A DNA stretch of 45,156 nt from Candidatus Parcubacteria bacterium (GCA_003599635.1 QZIX01000017.1:1-45156), one strand, 5' to 3'; counted from the stretch's first letter, positions 31,340 through 40,747 are shown. The notes: generated by a model from the letters alone, not told the origin. Translations and numbers: made by a program.

Positions 31340-32770
31340 ATGATAAATCAAATAAATATCGGACAAAATACCATAATGCAGATGTTAGGGCGCACAGGGG
31401 CAATTGCTGTTGCTTTAATCACCATGGGAGTCATCACTCGCTACCTGGGAAGAGACGGATATGGCGATTACACCACCATAATCGCTTTTTTACAGATTAT
31501 CTGGATATTTACTGATTTCGGATTGCAGATGATTTCCATTCAGTCAATATCTGAAAAGGGCGCTGATGAAAGCGAAGTTTTAAGCAATCTGCTTTCATTA
31601 AGAATATTTTTATCAATAGTTTCCCTCGGTTTAACTTTCCTGGTCACTTTTTTAACTCCCTATCCCCGGATAATAAAAGTCGGCATTATTTTTGCCTCCC
31701 TTTCCTTTTTTTTAAACTCCATATCCGTAATTTTATACAGCGTTTATCAAAAATATCTCTTAATGGGCAAACTGGCCTTGGCCGACACCTTAAGCAAAAT
31801 TATAATTCTGGCCTTTACCGCAATTTTCGCCTGGCTCAACCATGGGCTGTTATGGATAGTTCTGGCCATGAATTTAGGCACGGTCTTTTTATTCATTTTT
31901 ATTTTTTATTATGCCAATAGAAAAATAAAAATAAAATACAGGGTCAATTACCGAATCTGGAAAAAGATAATCGGAAAAACACTGCCGTTGGCGATTACCA
32001 TTTCCTTAAATCTGCTTTACTTCAAAGGCGACATAGTAATACTTTCGTTTTACCGCAGCGCTTCGGAAGTCGGTCTTTACGGAGCGCCTTACAGAGTTCT
32101 GGAAGTTTTGATTAACTTTATCTATTTGTTTCTGGGTTTACTGATGCCTCAAATCACATTTTATTACAGTTCCAAAAATTTTGACGCATTAAAAAAAGTG
32201 ATGCAGTTCGGTTATGATATACTCGTAGTTTTTTCTTTTCCAATAATTTTAGGCACACTTTTGATCGGGCCGCAACTGATGAAATTTATCGCCGGCAATG
32301 AATTCGCGGTTTCGGGCGATGTTTTAAAAATTTTGATCTTTGCGACCGTGGCGATATTTTTTGCTTCTCTTTTCGGTTATCTGATAGTATCGGCTAACAA
32401 ACAAAAAGAAACGATTAAATTTTATTTTGTCAACGCCGTTATTTCCCTGACGGCATATTTTATTTTTATTCCCAAATACGGTTTTTGGGCGGCGGCCGTT
32501 ATAACCCTGATTTCTGAAACATTTATTTTGGCTACATCATTTTATATCGCAAAAAGAATATTCGTCTTTAAAGCGGATCTGACTTTGGCCAGAAAAGCGG
32601 CTTTGGCTTCTTTGATTATGTCCTTAGCGCTTTATTTTATAAGAACCGCGCCCGTCTTGCTTAGTTTAGCCCTGGCTGTTGCCGTTTATTTTTCTGCCCT
32701 GTATATTTTGGGCGGCTTTTCCAAGGAAACGATATTTAAAATTTTTAATTTAAAAAAAGAAAGGACCTAA
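31340..32770 (+). CDS. Polysaccharide/lipid-linked oligosaccharide flippase (Wzx-like)
   Basis: The 476-residue membrane protein has 12-14 hydrophobic helices and typical motifs of the MOP superfamily: IAVALITMGVITRYLGRDGY, TDFGLQMISIQSISE, YFKGDIVILSFYRSASEVGL with YGAPYRVLE, and VSANKQKETIKFYFVNAVIS. It probably flips undecaprenyl-linked sugar units across the membrane. Its stop overlaps the start of the O-antigen-ligase-like gene, so export and polymerisation or ligation are coupled. It begins a glycan-surface operon. Confidence 0.85.
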   Translation: MINQINIGQNTIMQMLGRTGAIAVALITMGVITRYLGRDGYGDYTTIIAFLQIIWIFTDFGLQMISIQSISEKGADESEVLSNLLSLRIFLSIVSLGLTFLVTFLTPYPRIIKVGIIFASLSFFLNSISVILYSVYQKYLLMGKLALADTLSKIIILAFTAIFAWLNHGLLWIVLAMNLGTVFLFIFIFYYANRKIKIKYRVNYRIWKKIIGKTLPLAITISLNLLYFKGDIVILSFYRSASEVGLYGAPYRVLEVLINFIYLFLGLLMPQITFYYSSKNFDALKKVMQFGYDILVVFSFPIILGTLLIGPQLMKFIAGNEFAVSGDVLKILIFATVAIFFASLFGYLIVSANKQKETIKFYFVNAVISLTAYFIFIPKYGFWAAAVITLISETFILATSFYIAKRIFVFKADLTLARKAALASLIMSLALYFIRTAPVLLSLALAVAVYFSALYILGGFSKETIFKIFNLKKERT

Positions 32771-34086
32771 TGTTTACTTTCGATTTTCCTTATCAAATAC
32801 AGCATCTGCTAACTTCTTTTTGGCTTGCCGTGCAAATTGCGCTTTTAATTTATCTCGGGCTGGTATTTTATTTTTCACTTAAAAATCCGGCTTACGCCGT
32901 TTTTTTGACCGTTATTGTTTTGCCGTCATATCTTTTCAGAACCAAATTTAATTTTATTCCTTTAACTTTCCTGGAAATTTGCCTTCTGATTCTGTTTTTT
33001 TCCCTGCTGATTAATCTTGGGGTTAAAAAAGAACGGCAAAAAAAATATTTTTACCCCTACAGGTGGCCGATATTGCTGATTTTGTTAACTTCTACCATGT
33101 CAGTATTCATTGCCGCTGACACTGACAAAGCCGCCGGCATCTGGAAAGCATATTTTATTGAACCGGTGATGTTTTATATTGTTTTGATTAATTTCATCCA
33201 GTCAAAAAAAGATTTCAGGCTTTTGGCGTGGGCTTTGGGAATTTCCGGCTTTTTGATCGCGGCAATTTCCATTTTTCAAAAATTCACCGGCTTCGGCATA
33301 GCCGAAGTTTCGTGGTACGCGCCGAATTTGCGCAAGGTAAATGCCGTCTACACTTCGCCTAACGCTGTCGCCTTATTTTTAGGACCGATCAGCGCGGTCT
33401 ATATGGGCTGGCTTTTGGCTGATGTAAAAAATAAAAATTTTTCCGGCAGATTTTTGCTAAAAATTATTTTGCTGCTTTCTTTCTTAACGACGATTTATTT
33501 CACCAAATCCGCGGGCGGGGCAATCGCGATTTTTACCTCAGCAATATTTATTCTTTTTTTCGGCTTAACAAAAAAATGGACAATATTAGCCGTGTTATTT
33601 TTAATATTGGCATCACTAATTTTTTCTCCGCTAAGGCATAATATCGGGCAGACCTTTGATTTGGCGGATCCTTCCTGGCAAAACCGCCTGATTTTATGGC
33701 AGGAAACGTGGAAGTATCTGACTTTTAGCGTTAAAAATTTTATTTTCGGCGCCGGGCTTTTTTCTTTTCCCCAAATCCAAAATCAATTCCGTGACCCGCT
33801 AAAAATGGAACCCCTGCTTTATCCGCACAATATATTTTTGAACTTTTGGATAGAAACCGGGCTTGCGGGGCTGGCGGCTTTTTTGTGGCTTATGTTTTCC
33901 TTCTTCCGTAACGGATTTAAAGCCGCGGCTTATGGCAACAAGGCTTTTGTTTATGGGATTATGTCCGCCATGGTTTATATAATTATTCACGGTTTATTTG
34001 ACGTGCCTTATTTTAAAAACGATCTATCGGTTTTATTCTGGATAATTGTTTCTCTGTCAACTATGACCTATACCTTTGACAAATAA
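32770..34086 (+). CDS. O-antigen ligase/polymerase family membrane protein (Wzy_C)
   Basis: The 438-residue protein has about 11 transmembrane helices and a large outer loop with SWQNRLILWQETWKYLTFSV, NFIFGAGLFSFPQ and PHNIFLNFWIETGLAGLAA, the H-N-x-x-L-x-x-W/G-x-x-G-hallmarks of the Wzy_C family. WaaL-type ligases and Wzy-type polymerases cannot be separated by this pattern. It follows the flippase with a 1-bp overlap. Confidence 0.82.
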   Translation: MFTFDFPYQIQHLLTSFWLAVQIALLIYLGLVFYFSLKNPAYAVFLTVIVLPSYLFRTKFNFIPLTFLEICLLILFFSLLINLGVKKERQKKYFYPYRWPILLILLTSTMSVFIAADTDKAAGIWKAYFIEPVMFYIVLINFIQSKKDFRLLAWALGISGFLIAAISIFQKFTGFGIAEVSWYAPNLRKVNAVYTSPNAVALFLGPISAVYMGWLLADVKNKNFSGRFLLKIILLLSFLTTIYFTKSAGGAIAIFTSAIFILFFGLTKKWTILAVLFLILASLIFSPLRHNIGQTFDLADPSWQNRLILWQETWKYLTFSVKNFIFGAGLFSFPQIQNQFRDPLKMEPLLYPHNIFLNFWIETGLAGLAAFLWLMFSFFRNGFKAAAYGNKAFVYGIMSAMVYIIIHGLFDVPYFKNDLSVLFWIIVSLSTMTYTFDK

Positions 34087-34134
34087 TCTTCTTTATTTTA
34101 AAATAATAAGCGTTTTTTAAATATGGGAGGGAAT

Positions 34135-34380
34135 ATGGAAAATGAAACTCTGAGCGTTTCCGAATTGGCAGAATGCTTTCAGATGACAAAAAAGTATATC
34201 GGCTACCTCATCCGTAACGACAAGCTGCCCTTTTATTTACACCGCAAAAAAAGAAGATTTCGTGTGTCAGAAATAATAGAATGGCTGGATGAGCGTCATT
34301 TCCATATTATCTGGAGAAAAGGACGAGATGGAAATGAAACTCCTAAAATCGAACATTATCCCGTACAACAGGCTATTTGA
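34135..34380 (+). CDS. Helix-turn-helix protein (excisionase/MerR-like DNA binding)
   Basis: An 81-residue protein with LSVSELAECFQMTKKYIGYL, then IRNDKLPFYLHRKKRRFRVS and EIIEWLDE: the small winged helix-turn-helix used by excisionases and 'HTH_17' proteins. GGGAGG ends 7 nt before the ATG at 34135, so I start there instead of at 34123. In-frame sequence ends with an intrinsic terminator at 34391. The target is unknown; no integrase is in the window. Confidence 0.75.
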   Translation: MENETLSVSELAECFQMTKKYIGYLIRNDKLPFYLHRKKRRFRVSEIIEWLDERHFHIIWRKGRDGNETPKIEHYPVQQAI

Positions 34381-34390
34381 TCTCAACTCA

Positions 34391-34419
34391 AAAGAGGACC
34401 TCCATGGCCCTCTTTTTTT
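34391..34419 (+). terminator. Terminator after HTH gene
   Basis: AAAGAGG and CCTCTTT stem with an 11-nt loop, and a run of Ts. Confidence 0.8.
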
Positions 34420-34459
34420 GGAAAAGACAAAATCGTCTTAGCGTCGGACCAATTTAATC

Positions 34460-35146
34460 TTATTTTTTAATATATCGGTCAGTAATTTGCTCTATAAATA
34501 ATTTGGCGCGGTCTTTGCCGCCAAGACCGAATGCCAGGCCGCCGGCCAAAGCCAACATACCCACAAAACCGGTAAAAAAAGTCTGTATCAGTCCGGGCGC
34601 GATTCTTAAATGGATCAAAGCGGCCATAATTGCAAAAATTATTATTGACCATCTTGCCAACGCTCCCAAAATTGCCGCCGCCAAAATTCCGGCAGCCGTA
34701 GCCGCATTAAAAACTGCTGTCTGGACAAAGCCGGCCGCAATCAATCCTATGGAGAGTATGGCGACTGCGACAATTACGTTAGGGATATAATAGACAACAT
34801 CTTTAATAAAAGCAGAGATCGTGGGTAAATCCAGTATTTCAGCTGCAATAATTAGAAAAACGGCGACAAGCAGCCAGTACACCAAAAGACCGAAAAACCT
34901 GCTAACGCTCGTCTTGAAACCGATTTTTTCCAAACCATCTTTCACATGAACCTCATCCAATCGCCTGTCTAAATTAATTTTTTCCAGAATTTTCTCTATT
35001 AACCGGCCCAACCCTTTGGCTATATATAAACCGATTATAAAAACCACCAGCGCGGCTATGATTTCGGGAATAAATCCTATAAACTGATTCCACACGTCAA
35101 TAAATGAATTTTTGACCGCGACAGCCCACGATGTGACATTTTGCAT
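34460..35146 (-). CDS. Conserved TM-helix (MscS-related) membrane protein
   Basis: The 228-residue protein has five or so helices. The segment GFIPEIIAALVVFIIGLYIA is the 'TM helix repeat' module, seen twice (again at about 118-140, VVYYIPNVIVAVAILSIGLI). The C-terminal TGFVGMLALAGGLAFGLGGK resembles the pore-lining helix of MscS-type mechanosensitive channels, but the soluble MscS beta domain is missing. It probably forms a channel-like or membrane-tension protein. Confidence 0.72.
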   Translation of the reverse strand: MQNVTSWAVAVKNSFIDVWNQFIGFIPEIIAALVVFIIGLYIAKGLGRLIEKILEKINLDRRLDEVHVKDGLEKIGFKTSVSRFFGLLVYWLLVAVFLIIAAEILDLPTISAFIKDVVYYIPNVIVAVAILSIGLIAAGFVQTAVFNAATAAGILAAAILGALARWSIIIFAIMAALIHLRIAPGLIQTFFTGFVGMLALAGGLAFGLGGKDRAKLFIEQITDRYIKK

Positions 35147-35234
35147 ATAAATAAAACTTAATTGTAAATTAAATTTTTGTTAAAAAACTTTACGAAAACT
35201 AAAATTTATGATAAAATATAGATATTAAGATATT

Positions 35235-37478
35235 ATGAAATTTACAGCAAAAACAAAAAACAAAAATTACAATAATTTTTTTGAAAACTTATTGCAAATT
35301 ACATCTGCCGGTGTAATTTGTTTTTTATTATTGAATCCGCTTATCGTTTCCGCCCGAAGCTACGAACCGGAAAATATCATTTCTGACGCTGAACTTTTCG
35401 ACAAAAATTCACTGACGCAAAAAGCCATTCAGGTATTTTTGGAACGGGAAAATTCGGTTCTGGCAAGATACAGCCAGATAGTCAACGGTTCGGCAAAAAA
35501 AGCATCGCAGATAATTTACGAAATCAGCCAGCAGCAAAACATCAACCCTAAATTTTTACTGACAACCCTGGAAAAAGAACAGGGACTTGTCAGCAAAAGC
35601 CAGGCCACGGAAAAAGCGCTTGACTGGGCTACCGGCTACAGTTGTTACGGAGGCAGCTGCAATTCAAAATACAAAGGTTTTTTCAATCAGGTTGAATCAG
35701 CGGCTATTGTTCAGAATATTTACAAAGCCAAAGCGTCAGGATACTCTTTTCAGGTAAATAAAACCACTAAAACTTACGACGGCTATTATTTAAAACCGAA
35801 AAATCAGGCCACGGCCAATTTGTTCATTTATACCCCCTATGTCGGCTATTCCCCCGAGCTTGGCGTTTTGGACCCTTTTGGCGGCAATCGGCTTTTTTGG
35901 CGGATCTGGAACAGATATTTTACCAAAAAATATTTTCCCGACGGTTTGGCAATTAAAAACAACGGCAATTATTATTTGATCGAAAAAAATAAAGCCAGAA
36001 AGTTTTCAAGCCGGGAAATATACCTGACCTATTTTGAAGAAGATGAAGCTTATTTTATATCCGATGACGCTTTTAAATATTATGACACCGGCTTGCCGAT
36101 TGATCTTGCCCGAAATATGTTGATTAAATCGCCGACCTCCGGACAGATATATTTAATTGCCGATGATTTTACCAAACGACCGGTTTTAAACAACAATGCT
36201 TTAGCTTTAATTTCCGATTTCCGGCTTGCGGCCGCGGAAAATGAAATAAAAACAGGCAGCGCCGAACAGCTGGGACACTTTATCGAAGGCGCGACCATTT
36301 CAGAAAACAGCAAATACCCTCAGGGAAAACTTTTTAAGGATGAAAGCGGCAACATTTTCTATGTTAAGGATGGCATAAAAAAATCAGTCGACCCGATGGT
36401 CTGGCAGATCAAATATAATTCGGCAGAGCCGGAACTGGTCACTGCAACCTATCTTGAAAATTTTTTATCCAGTACGCCGGACAAGTTACCTGACGGCAGT
36501 ATCGTCAAAAACGATGGCAAATATTATCTGATTGCGGGAAACGGACAGAGAATGAGATTCGATAATGTTGACTTCGTTTCCAAAATTTACGGACCCGACA
36601 AGCTGGCTGCCGCATCCTCTGTTTCCACGTCACTTCTGGAAGTCCACACTGCGGGTGAAGTAATCGATTTTATGGATGACACGGTTAAAGAATCAGCCGT
36701 CAAGACCGCGCCGTCAAGCAGCGGTCAGCAGTTTAGCGCACAATTCTATGCCATGGAACCGGACGGCTTGATTTTACTAAACGGCGAAAGCAAAACCGCA
36801 ACAATAAAATTTAAAAATAACGGCAGTTCCAGCTGGACTGCGGAAACTGTCTGGCTTAAAGCCCTGAATCAGGACGGCAGTGACTCATCTTTTGGTCCGG
36901 CTGAAAAATTTTACCTTTCAGAAGCACAAATTGCCGCCGACGGCATCGGCACTTTTAATGTCAGTCTTACCGCCCCCTATACTCCGGGTTTGAACGAAGT
37001 CATTTTCCAGCTCTATTATGACAATTCAGGAACTGAAACAAAATTTTCTTCAGGTTCTGTCGGAAAATTTATAATGGTTAAAGCCGGTGAAACAGGAGAA
37101 GTTGTCAGTCATAACCTTCCGGTTGCAGTAAAAAACAATTGGCAGCCGGTTACAATCGACATTAAAATAAAAAATACCAGCAAAGATACCGTCTGGACGG
37201 CCAAATACACTAAACTTAAAATTTATGACGAAAAAGGAAATTTGAGCCGCTTCTACGATCCGGGCGACTGGCTGTCAAAAGATATTGCCGCCATCCCGTT
37301 GCGTACAAAAACCGTAAAACCGGGAGAAACGGCTGAATTTCAGTTTACCTTAAAAGTTAAAGGGGTAAATCCGGATATGTACGGCCATAAATTAGTTTTA
37401 TATCTTGAAGATCTGGAAAAACAAGTCGCTTTGGACGGAACTTTCTCCTATATCCGGCTGATGAGAGTGGATAAATAA
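35235..37478 (+). CDS. Large exported protein with lysozyme-like and Ig-like regions
   Basis: The 747-residue protein has an N-terminal signal or anchor (about 22-42). Residues about 75-215 (ASQIIYEISQQQNINPKFLL, TTLEKEQGLVS, YKGFFNQVESAA) look like a lysozyme-type peptidoglycan hydrolase. Two similar segments around 240 and 420 (DGLAIKNNGNYYLIEKNKAR and DGSIVKNDGKYYLI) are repeats of a small beta unit. The C-terminal part has two Ig-like folds of the NBR1 type (TATIKFKNNGSSSWTAETVW, and VTIDIKIKNTSKDTVWTAKY). It is probably surface-attached and acts on cell wall or neighbours. A terminator follows at 37497. Confidence 0.75.
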   Translation: MKFTAKTKNKNYNNFFENLLQITSAGVICFLLLNPLIVSARSYEPENIISDAELFDKNSLTQKAIQVFLERENSVLARYSQIVNGSAKKASQIIYEISQQQNINPKFLLTTLEKEQGLVSKSQATEKALDWATGYSCYGGSCNSKYKGFFNQVESAAIVQNIYKAKASGYSFQVNKTTKTYDGYYLKPKNQATANLFIYTPYVGYSPELGVLDPFGGNRLFWRIWNRYFTKKYFPDGLAIKNNGNYYLIEKNKARKFSSREIYLTYFEEDEAYFISDDAFKYYDTGLPIDLARNMLIKSPTSGQIYLIADDFTKRPVLNNNALALISDFRLAAAENEIKTGSAEQLGHFIEGATISENSKYPQGKLFKDESGNIFYVKDGIKKSVDPMVWQIKYNSAEPELVTATYLENFLSSTPDKLPDGSIVKNDGKYYLIAGNGQRMRFDNVDFVSKIYGPDKLAAASSVSTSLLEVHTAGEVIDFMDDTVKESAVKTAPSSSGQQFSAQFYAMEPDGLILLNGESKTATIKFKNNGSSSWTAETVWLKALNQDGSDSSFGPAEKFYLSEAQIAADGIGTFNVSLTAPYTPGLNEVIFQLYYDNSGTETKFSSGSVGKFIMVKAGETGEVVSHNLPVAVKNNWQPVTIDIKIKNTSKDTVWTAKYTKLKIYDEKGNLSRFYDPGDWLSKDIAAIPLRTKTVKPGETAEFQFTLKVKGVNPDMYGHKLVLYLEDLEKQVALDGTFSYIRLMRVDK

Positions 37479-37496
37479 TTCGGTTAAACATAAAAG

Positions 37497-37517
37497 AGCC
37501 CTCTTTAGGGCTTTTTT
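37497..37517 (+). terminator. Terminator after large exported protein
   Basis: AGCCCT-CTTT-AGGGCT stem followed by a T run. Confidence 0.85.
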
Positions 37518-37532
37518 GTAATGGCATAGCAG

Positions 37533-38480
37533 TTAAATTTCAATACCCAGGGCGTTTTGGCGCCTGTGCCTTTCCAATTCCCTCAAAAAACCGGATTCTG
37601 ATTCGCTTAACGGAATTACCCTGTTATTATCTATTATGTCCGGATCAACATAGCGGAATTTTTTTATTATAGTAACGCCGACTTTGGACAGAGTCTTGCT
37701 TTTTAATTTTTCAAAATCAGCCTGAAGGGGGCTTTGTTCGATTTTTTTTGACAGCAGCGAATCGTCCCCGTATAAATCCTTCAAAGTCAGGATTTTTGCT
37801 GCCAGGGCTTTTTTTATGATTTCTGCCAGCTGATAATAACGGCTGGATGCTCCTGCTCCTCCCCAGTGTTCGGTTTGCAGCCGCAAAAAGTTAACGGCAA
37901 ATTTGTTTGCCGTTTCTTTGGTTTTGAAAACTATTTTGTCATCTATAACAGTCAGGTCAGCAAGAATTTCCGGAACAATTCCGGGGTTTGCCCAGGATTT
38001 TAATTCTCTTAAAGCATAATCAATTCTGTCGGCGCACAGTTTTGGGATCGGCTGTTCAAGCAGCAAAAAATTTTTTTGGCCGGCTATTTTTTCAATGTCA
38101 AAACCGTATTTTGTTAGAATCATGGCTATACTGCTTTTTTTAAAAAATTCTTCGTGAGTATGATCCTGGTAATCCTCATTTTCTGTGCTGCCCATGACAA
38201 AGTCAATCACGTGTGAAAAGACAGTGTGGGCAATATCATGAATCAGACCGGCAATTTTTTCTTCAAGAGAAGCTTTCATTCTGTCCAATAAAATCATTAC
38301 TCCCAGCGAATGCTCAAAGCGGTAAAAAATGGGAAAAGGATAATTGTCAGGCAAGCCGCCGAACTGCGATACTCTCTTTAAGCGCTGCAATTCGGGAGAA
38401 TTGATGATTTTTAAAATCACCGGTTCGGTTATTTCGTATCGGCCGTAGATGTTGTCAACTATTCTTATTATATTATGCAT
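37533..38480 (-). CDS. HD-domain phosphohydrolase
   Basis: The 315-residue protein begins MHNIIRIVDNIYGRYEITEP and has RLKRVSQFGG, RFEHSLGVMIL, AGLIHDIAHTVFSH (the HD motif) and CADRIDYALRELKSW, the dGTPase/SAMHD1-like subgroup of HD proteins. It probably hydrolyses phosphoesters of nucleotides. A TTG at 38492, overlapping the upstream stop, would add 4 residues; ATG is preferred. It is translated just after the nuclease-like gene at 38489. Confidence 0.8.
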   Translation of the reverse strand: MHNIIRIVDNIYGRYEITEPVILKIINSPELQRLKRVSQFGGLPDNYPFPIFYRFEHSLGVMILLDRMKASLEEKIAGLIHDIAHTVFSHVIDFVMGSTENEDYQDHTHEEFFKKSSIAMILTKYGFDIEKIAGQKNFLLLEQPIPKLCADRIDYALRELKSWANPGIVPEILADLTVIDDKIVFKTKETANKFAVNFLRLQTEHWGGAGASSRYYQLAEIIKKALAAKILTLKDLYGDDSLLSKKIEQSPLQADFEKLKSKTLSKVGVTIIKKFRYVDPDIIDNNRVIPLSESESGFLRELERHRRQNALGIEI

Positions 38481-38488
38481 AAATTTTC

Positions 38489-39061
38489 TCAAAGAAGATT
38501 TGCACTTTCTAAATGATGTCGTATATCAATACCTAAAAGTGACTTTATTTGGTGATAGTCTAACCGCCTTATTGCCTCGGCTTCATCATGCATCCAACCA
38601 TAACCATAGTTTTCGGCTATACTTTTTAAGTATGGCCATAGAATAATAAAACCTATATTACTATAGCTCTTTCTTGCCCTTCTTTTATTTTTAACAAAAA
38701 CTGATTTATTCTTAAATTGATAGATTATACTTACAGCAGCTTGAAATTGTCCTACCGTACAATCTGATTCTATAAGAAGAATAGTTTTATAGCCTTTATA
38801 ATTAATGAATTTTTCATCAGCGCTTTCTAACCAAGGCACAACTCGGTTACTGGAAAATCTTGTTAAAAAGTAATCTTTACTCTCTCCAATCTTAAGTTCA
38901 ATTGCAATTTGCAACTTATGATTTACAAGATCTGCTGTTTTCAAATTTTTAACCTCCCTATCACCATCTATCCAATTACTATTTTGGCTAGTCAAATGTT
39001 TTAACCAATATGCTTTTCTAGTCTTTTCTTTATTTTTGTCTATTTTATCGATATTTTCCAT
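38489..39061 (-). CDS. Hypothetical, possible PD-(D/E)XK-fold nuclease
   Basis: A 190-residue protein starting MENIDKIDKNKEKTRKAYWL; ATG at 39061 is chosen because the upstream extension is AT-rich with no ribosome site. The stretch KTADLVNHKLQIAIELKIGE gives D-x(8)-E-x-K, the core of restriction-type PD-(D/E)XK nucleases. No methyltransferase or other defence gene is adjacent; its neighbour is the HD protein, whose start abuts this stop. The DNA is AT-rich. The call is a guess from the motif. Confidence 0.45.
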   Translation of the reverse strand: MENIDKIDKNKEKTRKAYWLKHLTSQNSNWIDGDREVKNLKTADLVNHKLQIAIELKIGESKDYFLTRFSSNRVVPWLESADEKFINYKGYKTILLIESDCTVGQFQAAVSIIYQFKNKSVFVKNKRRARKSYSNIGFIILWPYLKSIAENYGYGWMHDEAEAIRRLDYHQIKSLLGIDIRHHLESANLL

Positions 39062-39305
39062 TTGTGTTGTAGCACGAAAGGTAATTTTAAAAAATACTAT
39101 TATCAACCAGTCAGAGTTAGATCATTATTTAAAATAATCGGATGCATGGCTTTAAGCTCATCAGTATAAAAAAACCTGGGAATTTCATTTAACAAATAAT
39201 TTTTTTATCTAACGCATGAACAAAACCCATCTCGATAAAATTACCAAAATTGCAGCTGCCTACTTTATTAAACGGTATTACCTTTTAATCAAATCCCCTT
39301 CTGCC

Positions 39306-39488
39306 TTAATCAAATTTTTTCTGCCAGGGCTCGGGCAATAATTCCTTGAGTTTAACAATTCTGTTTTCTTCAAGAATTATGTCAGTATCATAATTTTTGT
39401 CATTTATCTGATATATCATCTCTTCTTTATATAATTTTACCAAGCTTTGAGCCGTTGATATTAATTCCTTGTCACTAAATTTTCCCAT
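39306..39488 (-). CDS. Hypothetical 60-residue protein
   Basis: A possible gene starting MGKFSDKELISTAQSLVKLY, helical at first and acidic at the end (IILEENRIVKLKELLPEPWQ). No ribosome site is visible, and a longer frame would run into the tRNA-Ser debris, so it is weak. The intergenic bases 39062-39305 show nothing. Confidence 0.35.
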   Translation of the reverse strand: MGKFSDKELISTAQSLVKLYKEEMIYQINDKNYDTDIILEENRIVKLKELLPEPWQKKFD

Positions 39489-39567
39489 ACGGTTTGTTCT
39501 TATTTTAATTTGATTTAAAAACTTAAATGAAATATTAAAAACCTTTTGATTATGTACAAAAGCGGTG

Positions 39568-39620
39568 TGGATGTCCGTAAATTCGAGCCTGTGGCGCCAT
39601 TGGCATATCAGCTTTGGAAT
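39568..39620 (-). pseudogene. tRNA-like 3' fragment downstream of tRNA-Ser
   Basis: On the minus strand ACAGGCTCGAATTTACGG has a T-loop-like core, followed by ACATCCACACCGC. The stem does not pair well. It is a weaker example of the debris seen at other tRNAs. Confidence 0.35.
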
Positions 39621-39631
39621 CCCGTACAAAG

Positions 39632-39718
39632 CGGAAGGGGCGAGATTCGAACTCGCGAAGGTCTTACAACCTTACGGCTTTTCGAGAGCCGCGCTTTCGA
39701 CCACTCAGCCACCCTTCC
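39632..39718 (-). tRNA. tRNA-Ser (CGA)
   Basis: Minus-strand acceptor GGAAGGG pairs with CCCTTCC, with discriminator G as usual for serine. Anticodon stem CGGCT/AGCCG encloses CTCGAAA, anticodon CGA. A long variable arm and T-arm GCGAGTTCGAATCTCGC complete it. CCA is not encoded. Upstream (39720-39800) there is GC-rich sequence including a tRNA-Ser-like GAGGGTCGGCCGGGC. Confidence 0.94.
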
Positions 39719-39930
39719 GCATTTTACGGGACCAGCCGTCTTGCGTTACAGATATTTTCGCCCGCCCGTACCAAACGAACGTTGTGAATTTTGGCCCGGC
39801 CGACCCTCAACTTTTATCCGTCGCTGTCAAATTCAAATTATATCTTATCACTAAAAAAACATTTTTAAAAGGACTGGCAAATAACAAACAATATGTGTTA
39901 TAATTAAACCGTAATTTTCAGTAAATATTT

Positions 39931-40743
39931 ATGGCAAAAGTAAAAAAAGCGGTTATCGCAGCAGCCGGTCTGGGAACTCGTTTTCTGCCGGCAACCAAGG
40001 CGCAGCCGAAAGAAATGCTGCCTATAATCGACAAGCCCATCATACAATATATAGCGGAAGAAGCAGTTGCATCAGGAATTGAAGACATAATAATTGTCAC
40101 CGGCCAAAGCAAACGGGCTATTGAAGATCACTTCGACCAGAACCAGGAACTGGAAAATCTGCTTATAAAAAGCGGCAAAAAAGAAAAAGCGAGAGAAATG
40201 GAAAAAATAGCTGAAATGGCGAATTTTATTTATATCAGACAAAAGGGCCCTTACGGCAACGGTACGCCGGTGCTTAACGTGAAACATTTAATCGGCAATG
40301 AACCATTCGCGGTAATGTTCGGTGACGACTTGTTTGTGGGGAAAAAACCCCGGCTGGCCCAATTGATTGACGTTTACAACAAATATACTGATCCGGTAAT
40401 TACCGCCGTGCCGACTGACGCTGACGGAACTAAAAAATACGGCATCATCGACGGTACAAAAGTCGAAACAAATGTTTATCAGGTAAAAAATATCATTGAA
40501 AAGCCGGGACCGCAAAAAGCTCCGACCCGGCTGGCTTCAATTTCGGGCTATATCTTTACGCCCGACATTTTTGATGCCCTGGAAAAAACCTCTTTGGGAA
40601 AAAATAACGAACTGTGGCTGGTCGACGCCATTTATAAACTTCTGAAAAAAAGACCCATTTATGCCTGCGAAGTCGACTGCGTTTACTACGATGTGGGATC
40701 TCCCTCCGGCTGGCTTAATGCCAATATAGAACTGTCAAAATAA
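39931..40743 (+). CDS. galU: UTP-glucose-1-phosphate uridylyltransferase
   Basis: The 270-residue protein starts KKAVIAAAGLGTRFLPATKA with QPKEMLPIIDKPIIQYIAEE, then IIVTGQSKRAIEDHFD, PYGNGTPVLNVKHLI, FAVMFGDDL and EKPGPQKAPTRLASISGYIF, the pattern of GalU. It makes UDP-glucose from UTP and glucose-1-phosphate for surface glycans, fitting the nearby flippase and ligase genes. A TATAAT box at 39899-39904 lies upstream. The solute-binding protein gene starts 4 nt after its stop. Confidence 0.93.
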   Translation: MAKVKKAVIAAAGLGTRFLPATKAQPKEMLPIIDKPIIQYIAEEAVASGIEDIIIVTGQSKRAIEDHFDQNQELENLLIKSGKKEKAREMEKIAEMANFIYIRQKGPYGNGTPVLNVKHLIGNEPFAVMFGDDLFVGKKPRLAQLIDVYNKYTDPVITAVPTDADGTKKYGIIDGTKVETNVYQVKNIIEKPGPQKAPTRLASISGYIFTPDIFDALEKTSLGKNNELWLVDAIYKLLKKRPIYACEVDCVYYDVGSPSGWLNANIELSK

Positions 40744-40747
40744 CAAA

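Noticed and set aside
39546-39903. Plus-strand frames across tRNA-Ser
   Set aside because: They run antisense through the tRNA and its debris and have no coding features.
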